Program-made: the position numbers and the translations under genes
Shown: positions 1-7,098 of the stretch, one piece after another
Position numbering within the stretch: the stretch's first letter is position 1
Layout: each line of letters begins with the position of its first letter
The notes under the pieces: model-generated
Databases searched by the model: none
What the model saw: only the letters and a program-made list of their open reading frames with translations
Told to the model about the DNA's origin: nothing
DNA from: JBNJDW01 sp051745265
GTDB lineage: Bacteria > Pseudomonadota > Alphaproteobacteria > Micavibrionales > CSBR16-224
Length of the DNA stretch: 15,590 bases
NCBI GenBank assembly: GCA_051745265.1
Contig: JBNJDW010000019.1
Span: 1 to 15,590 of the forward strand
Reading direction: 5' to 3'

Positions 1-1099
<1,099 letters not shown>

Positions 1100-1130
1100 C
1101 CGCTGACTTTCTTTTTTTGAGAGTATCGGT

Positions 1131-1136
1131 TATACT
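1131..1136 (+). promoter_or_regulatory. Candidate -10 box placed for a leaderless mRNA
   Basis: TATACT matches the sigma-70 -10 consensus at five of six positions and ends 6 bp before the ATG at 1143, so transcription would begin at or next to the start codon. No Shine-Dalgarno sequence precedes that ATG. No good -35 hexamer is present at 16-18 bp, which keeps the confidence low. Confidence 0.35.
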
Positions 1137-1142
1137 GTTTTT

Positions 1143-1841
1143 ATGGCAAAACGTGTTTTCCATCTGGTCCATGGTGACTTTAAAGGCGAGGCTTTGAATC
1201 CCTCGCAGGCCAATGATCTTGACCCGCAGGCTTATGTCTATGCTGCCGGTCTTGAAACGCCGGATGATACCGTTGACAGCAAGTTCACAACCAAGGTGCC
1301 GACCGAATGTCTGCCGTATTGTTCCCCGAATGGTACCCGTATTATGAACCATACGGATGAAGAACAGGGTTATACCATTACCCTGCTGCCCGACCGGGAT
1401 GCGTTTTTAAAGAAACTGGAAAGCGGCGAGCGCGAATTTCACGGGGTGATTTATGAATTGCCCGCTGATAAATTTAGCCAATCACCGCGCCATAAAACCC
1501 AGTATATCAGCCCCGAGCCGATTCCGTTTACGGAAATGCGTAAAGTCGCTGAAATCAACAGCCTCGAAGACGCCATGCAGCTGGGCCTGCATATTCTGTT
1601 CACGCATGAACCGCATACCCCGGAAAATCACAGTTTTTACCAAGATATTTTTAATGCTCCCGATTTTCCGCATAATCTGAAATCCTATGTCGCTGATGGC
1701 ACCTTTACCTATGAGAATGAGGAAAAGGGTATTCAACCGCTTGCGATGATTGCCCCTGCGGCAGATCAACCAAAATCAGACCCGGTTTTAAGCCGCCCCC
1801 TGCCCAAGGCACCGCCGCCTGCACCGCCAGGCGCTAAATAA
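1143..1841 (+). CDS. Hypothetical protein, 232 residues
   Basis: I do not recognise this protein. It begins MAKRVFHLVHGDF, has no signal peptide or membrane segment, and is probably cytoplasmic. The body is a mixed, charged sequence with several His and Tyr residues, including HEPHTPENH at about residues 159-167. The last 30 or so residues form a low-complexity Pro/Ala tail (RPLPKAPPPAPPGAK). The ATG is preceded by a T-rich stretch without a ribosome binding site, and a TATACT box lies immediately upstream, so a leaderless transcript is possible. It lies 43 bp after ftsY and 63 bp before amn on the same strand. Codon use looks like that of its neighbours, so I see no sign of recent transfer. 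The open frame, its fit to the gap and its protein-like composition support it as a real gene; function is unknown. Confidence 0.85.
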   Translation: MAKRVFHLVHGDFKGEALNPSQANDLDPQAYVYAAGLETPDDTVDSKFTTKVPTECLPYCSPNGTRIMNHTDEEQGYTITLLPDRDAFLKKLESGEREFHGVIYELPADKFSQSPRHKTQYISPEPIPFTEMRKVAEINSLEDAMQLGLHILFTHEPHTPENHSFYQDIFNAPDFPHNLKSYVADGTFTYENEEKGIQPLAMIAPAADQPKSDPVLSRPLPKAPPPAPPGAK

Positions 1842-1904
1842 TATACCGTTCACAGTCGATTTTGTGCTATTCTTGCGCAAAATATACTAAAGGACGAAGA
1901 CAAC

Positions 1905-3434
1905 ATGCCACCAAAGAAAATTAAAAGCCAACCGTTGAAAGCCGGTATCCGGACCACAAAATACTTCAGTGATCCGGCCAAGGCCCATAACTGGATTTCT
2001 GAGATTTATGAATGTAATACCCATTATCTGCAGGAATGCTTCCATATGTTTTCCAAGGCCGATGAGATGCTGACCTTGCCGGTTCGGGCCTGTTATCCCT
2101 ATGTTCAGGTCACGGTCAAGGATATGCCCAAGGTTGACAGCCGCCGGGCCTATGGGTTTTTGACCCGCCCGGGTGTTTACCGGACAACCGTGACGCGGCC
2201 TGATATTTTTGATTATTACTACCGCGAACAATTTTCACTGCTGCTGGGCAATCATAATCTGAAAATCGAAGTCGGCGTCAGTGATACGCCGATTCCATTA
2301 CATTTCGCCCTTGGCGAGCATTTTCATCTGGAAGCTGATTTGTCGGGCGCGCAAATGAACATGCTGCCGCGCCTGTTTGATCTGCCGGATCTGGCCAATA
2401 TGGATGATTCCATCCCCAATGGCGATTTTGAGGCCCCTTTGGGCGGACCGTATCCGCTGGCGCTGTTTACAGCGCCGCGGGTGGATCTGAGCATTCAGCG
2501 TTTAAAACATTATACGGCGACCTCCGGGGCGCATTTTCAGAATTTTGTGCTTTATACCAACTATCAGTTTTACATTGACCAGTTTATACAGCTTGGCCAT
2601 CAGCTGATGTCAAAATCTGATGATCCTGCCGTTGCGGCCTATCGTTCTGAATATACCGCCTTTGTTGAGCCGGGGGATAAAATCACCTATAACGCCAATA
2701 TTGAAGGCAGCGATAAAGATGCCGGGGAACTGGCCGGACGCTTGCCGCAAATGCCGGCCTATCATTTAAAACGCGCCGATGGATCGGGTATTACCATGAT
2801 TAATATCGGCGTCGGGCCGTCAAATGCCAAAACGATTACCGATCATGTCGCGGTGTTAAGACCGCATGCCTGGCTGATGCTGGGTCATTGTGCCGGATTG
2901 CGTAACAGTCAGTCGCTGGGCGATTATGTATTGGCCCATGCTTATGTTCGTGAAGATGGCGTGCTTGATGAAGACCTGCCGATCTGGGTGCCTCTGCCGG
3001 CGCTGGCCGAAATTCAGGTGGCCTTGCAGCGGGCGGTGTCGGAAGTCACCGGCCTTGGCGAATATGAATTTAAACAGGTCATGCGCACCGGCACCGTGGC
3101 GACAATTAATGACCGGAACTGGGAATTGAAAAGCCAGCGTATTCCGGTCAAAAAGCTCAGCCAGTGCCGCGCGGTGGCGCTGGATATGGAATCAGCGACG
3201 ATTGCCGCCAATGGTTTCCGGTTTCGGGTGCCCTATGGCACATTGCTGTGCGTGTCAGATAAACCGCTGCACGGTCAGCTAAAACTGCCCGGCATGGCTG
3301 ATAAATTCTATCGTGAGCGGGTTGATCAGCATTTAAAGATCGGCATTCTGGCTATGGAGAAACTGCGTGATCAGGGCATTGAACGGCTGCATAGCCGCAA
3401 ACTGCGCAGCTTTACCGAAGTGGCATTCCAATAA
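1905..3434 (+). CDS. amn: AMP nucleosidase
   Basis: Amn hydrolyses AMP to adenine and ribose 5-phosphate (EC 3.2.2.4) in the cytoplasm, as part of purine salvage and control of the AMP pool. The 509-residue protein is slightly longer than E. coli Amn (484). The N-terminal domain carries the family segment RVDLSIQRLKHYTATSG and NFVLYTNYQFYIDQFIQLG, and the C-terminal nucleoside-phosphorylase-fold domain carries ALDMESATIAANGFRFR (DMES from residue 427) and CVSDKPLHGQLKLPG. Asp452 in SDKP aligns with the catalytic Asp of the E. coli enzyme. The ATG at 1905 follows an AAAGGA ribosome binding site at 1889-1894, 10 bp away. The gene ends only 8 bp from the end of the opposing plsC, with no recognisable terminator between them. 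Confidence 0.96.
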   Translation: MPPKKIKSQPLKAGIRTTKYFSDPAKAHNWISEIYECNTHYLQECFHMFSKADEMLTLPVRACYPYVQVTVKDMPKVDSRRAYGFLTRPGVYRTTVTRPDIFDYYYREQFSLLLGNHNLKIEVGVSDTPIPLHFALGEHFHLEADLSGAQMNMLPRLFDLPDLANMDDSIPNGDFEAPLGGPYPLALFTAPRVDLSIQRLKHYTATSGAHFQNFVLYTNYQFYIDQFIQLGHQLMSKSDDPAVAAYRSEYTAFVEPGDKITYNANIEGSDKDAGELAGRLPQMPAYHLKRADGSGITMINIGVGPSNAKTITDHVAVLRPHAWLMLGHCAGLRNSQSLGDYVLAHAYVREDGVLDEDLPIWVPLPALAEIQVALQRAVSEVTGLGEYEFKQVMRTGTVATINDRNWELKSQRIPVKKLSQCRAVALDMESATIAANGFRFRVPYGTLLCVSDKPLHGQLKLPGMADKFYRERVDQHLKIGILAMEKLRDQGIERLHSRKLRSFTEVAFQ

Positions 3435-3442
3435 GCCTGTAA

Positions 3443-4171
3443 TTATTTCCGGTCAGGGTTTTTGGCCAGCGCATCGCTTTCGGTTTCAAGCGTGTCTTCC
3501 AGACGAAGCATGAAGTCATGGACTTCCAGCCCCGGCGGTATCGGCGGCAGGAATTTCAGCGTCACCGTGCCCGGTTTCTTCCAAAAACTGTTTTTACCCC
3601 AGTATAAACCGCTGTTCAGCGCGACCGGAACAACCGGGGCGTTGACCGCTTTATAGACATGGGCGATCCCGGTTTTATACGGCTTTTTATCCCCGGGGGC
3701 GACGCGCGTGCCTTGCGGGAAAATAATCAATGGCCGTTGCTCACTGTCGACGACACGCTGGGCGCCATCGGTGATTGATTTTAAAGCGACGCGGGCAGAA
3801 CCGCGATCAATCGGAATCATGCCCATCCGCCGCGGATACCAGCCCCATAGCGGGATCCAGGTTAATTCACGTTTCAGAACAATTGCCGTCTGGTCAAACA
3901 GAAAGGGAAATTTCAGGGTTTCAAAGGCGGATTGGTGTTTGGCGGCCAGAACATAGCCGCCGGATTGGGGCAGATTTTCAAGCCCCTCGACCCGGCAATT
4001 TAAGCCGAGGATATAGCGTTCAGCCCAGTTAACAGTCCGAAAATAGGTGTTTTTAATGATCTTGTTGATCAGCGGGCGCGGCAGAACCAAAACCCAGAGC
4101 AAGGCCAGACTCCAGAACAGCGAAGCACCGAAAAAGACAAGATTAAAAGTCAGAGTACGAAGGATATGCAT
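3443..4171 (-). CDS. plsC: 1-acyl-sn-glycerol-3-phosphate acyltransferase (PlsC family)
   Basis: PlsC-family enzymes acylate lysophosphatidic acid to phosphatidic acid at the inner membrane. The 242-residue protein has an N-terminal hydrophobic segment (about residues 9-31) followed by the acyltransferase blocks: KHQSAFE (His79, Glu84), GMIPIDRGSA (117-126), IFPQGTR (150-156) and VVPVAL (180-185). The catalytic block is HX4E rather than the textbook HX4D, and the third block is PQGT rather than PEGT; both are conservative and I believe they recur in proteobacterial relatives. It is the third gene of an operon, starting 19 bp after ftsX, so it should be cotranscribed with ftsE-ftsX. The upstream region has only a purine-rich stretch, not a strong Shine-Dalgarno, which suggests coupling to ftsX translation. 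The exact acyl acceptor is inferred from family. Confidence 0.9.
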   Translation of the reverse strand: MHILRTLTFNLVFFGASLFWSLALLWVLVLPRPLINKIIKNTYFRTVNWAERYILGLNCRVEGLENLPQSGGYVLAAKHQSAFETLKFPFLFDQTAIVLKRELTWIPLWGWYPRRMGMIPIDRGSARVALKSITDGAQRVVDSEQRPLIIFPQGTRVAPGDKKPYKTGIAHVYKAVNAPVVPVALNSGLYWGKNSFWKKPGTVTLKFLPPIPPGLEVHDFMLRLEDTLETESDALAKNPDRK

Positions 4172-4190
4172 GTTTTCTTTTTCTTTGTTT

Positions 4191-5087
4191 TCAGGTTAAT
4201 TTGGCCAGATTGCGGGCAAGCGTAATATGTGAGGTCAGCCAGGCAATCAAAAGACAGGCGATCAGCGGCAGGGACAGCCAGCCGATCATCTCGATCAAGC
4301 TAAAGGGCAGGCCGGCGGCAGCGCCGGGCAGCTTGTAGCGAACAATGACCAGCGTCAACAAGGCCAGCGCCAGACCGATCAGACAGCCGGTCAGGGTACG
4401 GGTCAGGGCAAAATGCTGAAACTGGCGGGCAATATAGGCATCATTGGCACCGACCACGGCCAGAATATCAATTTCATCCTGATGGACATTGATGCGTGAG
4501 GTCAAAGTCCAGATTAAGGTCAAAACCGTCATCGAGCCCATCAGCAGCAACAGCACCAATGCAGCGGTATACAGGGTTTCGCCATATTCAACAATATCAC
4601 GCGCCCAGTCTTCATGGCGTTGCAGGCGGGCCTGATCATTGATTTCAAGGGCTTTGTCCTCCAGCGCCTGAAAGGCCGTGTCAGACGCATTCGACAGCGT
4701 CACATCAATCAGCATCGGTAACGGCAGCAAAGCCGCCTCGGGCGCATCGCCGGAACGGTCCTGACCCAGTGATTCTGCAACCATCGCCGCGGTTTCGCTG
4801 CGGGGGATAATTTCAACTTTTTCGACAGCGGCCAGTGGCGTTACCGCCTCGGCCATGAGCAGGGCCTGATCGTCATTGTCTTCGTTGTAGGGGATTTCAA
4901 GCGTGACATGGGTCGTCGCATAACTCTGCCAGCTGTCGACCATCGCTTTTGAGGCCAGTGCCGCCATCAGGGCCAGCGCCGCAATATAAATCAGGCAGGC
5001 GATAATCCAGACCATAAACCGGTTGGTGCCGTCATGTTCCAGTGACAGATCATATTTATAATCGTTGAAATGCGGGCTCTGGCTCAT
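4191..5087 (-). CDS. ftsX: Cell division ABC transporter permease FtsX
   Basis: FtsX is the membrane partner of FtsE; the complex sits at the divisome and controls peptidoglycan hydrolases through periplasmic activators. The 298-residue protein has the FtsX topology: a cytoplasmic N-terminus, TM1 at about residues 24-47, a periplasmic domain of about 110 residues, then three more helices at about 172-195, 230-252 and 265-290. The cytoplasmic stretch after TM2 contains LTSRINVHQDEIDILAVVGA, close to the FtsX signature in which regulators touch the ATPase. Its ATG overlaps the ftsE stop by 4 bp (ATGA), showing translational coupling, and a GGAG lies 10 bp upstream inside ftsE. The sequence outside the C-terminal domain is divergent, as is usual for FtsX, and the pairing with ftsE makes the call firm. 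Confidence 0.93.
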   Translation of the reverse strand: MSQSPHFNDYKYDLSLEHDGTNRFMVWIIACLIYIAALALMAALASKAMVDSWQSYATTHVTLEIPYNEDNDDQALLMAEAVTPLAAVEKVEIIPRSETAAMVAESLGQDRSGDAPEAALLPLPMLIDVTLSNASDTAFQALEDKALEINDQARLQRHEDWARDIVEYGETLYTAALVLLLLMGSMTVLTLIWTLTSRINVHQDEIDILAVVGANDAYIARQFQHFALTRTLTGCLIGLALALLTLVIVRYKLPGAAAGLPFSLIEMIGWLSLPLIACLLIAWLTSHITLARNLAKLT

Positions 5088-5794
5088 AACGGATTCTCCG
5101 GCATCGACGACAGGCTTGATTTTAGACCATCAACGGATTGATGAACCCGGCCATTTTCCATCCGCAATACAGGGCGGTTGAACTGTTCGATGATTTCCTG
5201 ATCATGGGTGGCGATGATAATTGTTGTGCCCAGGCGGTTTAATTCTTCGAACAGGTAGAGCAGTTTCATACCGATCTTACGATCAACATTACCGGTCGGC
5301 TCATCAGCCAGCAGAATTTTCGGGCGGTTGATAATCGCCCGGGCAATGGCGACACGCTGTTGTTCCCCGCCGGACAGGGTGACAGGCAGGGCATGCAGAC
5401 AATCGCCAAGTCCGACCCATTCAAGCAACTCAATAACATTTTTGCGGATTTTACGTTCATCCATGCCGGTGGCCCGAAGCGGCAGGGCGACATTGTCAAA
5501 GGCTGACAAATGATTCAGCAGACGAAAATTTTGAAAAACAATACCGATCTGACGGCGCAGGCGGGTGACCTGACCGCGGGACAGGCCCAGAATATCCCGA
5601 TCCATGATTTTAATCGAACCGCGGGTTGGCTTTTGCCCCAGATAGAGCAATTTCATAAGCGATGTTTTACCGGCACCGCTGGGGCCGGTTAAAAAGTGAA
5701 ACGAGCCGGGCGCAAGCTCAAAACTGACATCGGTCAGGATTTCCGGCCCGGTGCTGTAACGTAGCCCGACATTTTCAAAAGCGATCAGGGACAT
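5084..5794 (-). CDS. ftsE: Cell division ATP-binding protein FtsE
   Basis: FtsE is the ATPase of the FtsEX complex. The 236-residue protein contains every ABC motif: Walker A GPSGAGKT (37-44), Q-loop Gln88 in VFQNFRLL, signature LSGGEQQR (140-147), Walker B LLADEPTGNVD (Asp164, Glu165) and the H-loop His197 in ATHD. The RQIGIVFQNFRLL and DEPTGNVD blocks are typical of FtsE rather than of other MacB/LolD-type ATPases. I place the start at 5794 because ATG there has a GGAG ribosome binding site 4-5 bp upstream and gives the family N-terminus MSLIAFENVGLRY; a further ATG at 5827 in the same frame has no ribosome binding site. It is the first gene of ftsE-ftsX-plsC, divergent from the zinc-ribbon gene across a 104-bp AT-rich gap. 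Confidence 0.96.
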   Translation of the reverse strand: MSLIAFENVGLRYSTGPEILTDVSFELAPGSFHFLTGPSGAGKTSLMKLLYLGQKPTRGSIKIMDRDILGLSRGQVTRLRRQIGIVFQNFRLLNHLSAFDNVALPLRATGMDERKIRKNVIELLEWVGLGDCLHALPVTLSGGEQQRVAIARAIINRPKILLADEPTGNVDRKIGMKLLYLFEELNRLGTTIIIATHDQEIIEQFNRPVLRMENGRVHQSVDGLKSSLSSMPENPL

Positions 5795-5898
5795 ATTGCT
5801 CCGGTAAACACTATTAATTAAAAGCATCTGTGCTAATATTTAAGTTATAGCGCTCCCACGGGGTGGTGAAAAGAGAAAATCGAGGTTATCTACAGACC

Positions 5899-6630
5899 AT
5901 GACGGTACTGACATGTGAAGAATGCCAGACACAGTTCAGCGTTTCTGCCGAGAAAATCGGCACGGGACGTAAGGTGCGCTGTACAAATTGCGGCCATATC
6001 TGGTTTCAAAAACCGGAAAAGGACGCCGCAGAGGACGTCGCAGAGGATGTCTTTGAGGTTGAGGAGCCGGATGATTTCAAAGAAGCGCTGGCCCAAGCCG
6101 AGGATGCAGAACCCGTGCCCGAGTCTATTAAGCCGGAATCGTCAGAAGGTTCAAAAGCCCTGCTGACAGAGGATGAAGAAACCCGCCAGAATGCTTCTGT
6201 CGCGGGCGGGGTGATTTTTATTTCGCTGTTGCTGCTGACGATTATTTTTATGCTGGCCGCACAAAATACGGTTCTTAAAATCTGGCCGCAATCGGCTGCT
6301 TTGTATTCAGCCATTGGTCTGGCGCCGGAATATCCATGGCAGGGGCTCAGATTTTCTGACGGTCGGGCGATGATTCGACAGACCGGTGAGGGCGAAGATA
6401 TGCTGTATGTCGAGGCCGAGGTCACGAATATCACAGATGCGCCGAAAACCATACCGGCGATTACCGTGGCGCTGACTGATCCTGACAGCGGCGAGATGAT
6501 ACAATCCTGGCAGCCTGCGGCCGAAGCGGTCGAGCTGCCCCCCGGAAAGGCTCATATTATTAAACTGGGCTTTATAGATGTTGCACAAAAACGGGGACGC
6601 GTTAAAATATTTTTTAGCCAAAAGGAATAA
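5899..6630 (+). CDS. Zinc-ribbon (MJ0042-type) membrane protein with DUF3426-like domain
   Basis: The 243-residue protein starts with an MJ0042-type zinc ribbon: two Cys-X2-Cys pairs at Cys6/Cys9 and Cys28/Cys31, in TCEEC and VRCTNCGHIW. A very acidic linker follows (about 40-97), then one transmembrane helix (about 103-122), then an outer domain (about 145-243) with beta-rich spacing typical of DUF3426. The predicted topology is ribbon in the cytoplasm and the DUF3426 domain in the periplasm. The molecular role of this family is not established. I use the ATG at 5899 because it places the ribbon at the N-terminus as in relatives; GTG codons at 5863 and 5866 would add about 12 residues. The nearest ribosome binding site, GAGG at 5882-5885, is 13 bp away. 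It is translated just ahead of a CpdR-like regulator (3-bp gap) and divergent from ftsE. Confidence 0.88.
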   Translation: MTVLTCEECQTQFSVSAEKIGTGRKVRCTNCGHIWFQKPEKDAAEDVAEDVFEVEEPDDFKEALAQAEDAEPVPESIKPESSEGSKALLTEDEETRQNASVAGGVIFISLLLLTIIFMLAAQNTVLKIWPQSAALYSAIGLAPEYPWQGLRFSDGRAMIRQTGEGEDMLYVEAEVTNITDAPKTIPAITVALTDPDSGEMIQSWQPAAEAVELPPGKAHIIKLGFIDVAQKRGRVKIFFSQKE

Positions 6631-6633
6631 TTC

Positions 6634-7026
6634 ATGAATAGTGATCAATTTTTAGACGAAGCTGATATTTACCATGTTCTGGTGGTTGATGATGAAAATG
6701 CTGTTCGTGATTTTGTCGAACGGGCGTTGAATTATGCCGGTTATGCTGTTGTGGCGGCCGAAAATGGTCAAAAAGCTTTGGAAGAGCTGAAAAAACAAAA
6801 ATTCGATTTACTGCTGACCGATATTGTCATGCCGGAGCTGGATGGCATTGCCCTGACCCTGAAAGCGGTCAAGGAATATCCGGATATGAAAATCCTGATG
6901 ATGAGTGGTTACGCCAATCAACGCCAGCGTGCCCATAATCTTGATGTTCTGGCCCATGAGGTGATCAGCAAGCCTTTCACCCTTGAAGAGATCACCAATA
7001 AAGTCACAAAAACCCTGGAATCATAA
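6634..7026 (+). CDS. cpdR: CpdR-like single-domain response regulator
   Basis: This is a 130-residue stand-alone receiver domain with no output domain. Receiver residues are all in place: acidic pair Asp19-Asp20, phosphoacceptor Asp63 in LLLTDIVMPELDG, Ser91 in MMSGYA and Lys113 in ISKPF. The LLLTDIVMPELDGI and SKPFTLEEI blocks match CpdR, which in Caulobacter is phosphorylated through the CckA-ChpT relay and, when unphosphorylated, primes ClpXP for degradation of cell-cycle proteins. Compared with Caulobacter CpdR it has about 12 extra N-terminal residues and the segment QRQRAHNL after the beta-4 strand. The ATG lies 3 bp after the zinc-ribbon stop, so the two genes are almost surely cotranscribed and translationally coupled. 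The receiver assignment is certain; CpdR function is inferred from similarity. Confidence 0.85.
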   Translation: MNSDQFLDEADIYHVLVVDDENAVRDFVERALNYAGYAVVAAENGQKALEELKKQKFDLLLTDIVMPELDGIALTLKAVKEYPDMKILMMSGYANQRQRAHNLDVLAHEVISKPFTLEEITNKVTKTLES

Positions 7027-7036
7027 TCACAGTACC

Positions 7037-7066
7037 TTGACAGCCCGGGAGTCGGGGTGTTATGAA
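7037..7066 (+). promoter_or_regulatory. Sigma-70 promoter of the ankyrin-like gene
   Basis: A perfect TTGACA at 7037-7042 is followed after 18 bp by TATGAA (7061-7066); read one base earlier, TTATGA gives a 17-bp spacer. Transcription would begin near 7073, leaving a short leader that contains the AAGGA ribosome binding site at 7081-7085. It sits in the 70-bp gap after the CpdR-like gene. Confidence 0.55.
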
Positions 7067-7098
7067 AACGTACAGATTCCAAGGATATAAAGTGCGTG

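Noticed and set aside
1862..1888. TTGTGC and TATACT upstream of amn as a promoter
   Set aside because: The spacer is only 15 bp and the start site would fall at about 1895, removing the ribosome binding site at 1889-1894.
3236..3241. TGGCAC as a sigma-54 element
   Set aside because: It is inside amn and lacks GC at the required -12 spacing.
5795..5827. N-terminal extension of FtsE from an ATG at 5827
   Set aside because: There is no ribosome binding site before it, the added residues are not family-like, and the ATG at 5794 has GGAG close upstream.
5814..5843. TTAA motifs in the ftsE/zinc-ribbon gap as a CtrA box
   Set aside because: The spacing between TTAA copies is not the 7 bp required (TTAA-N7-TTAA).
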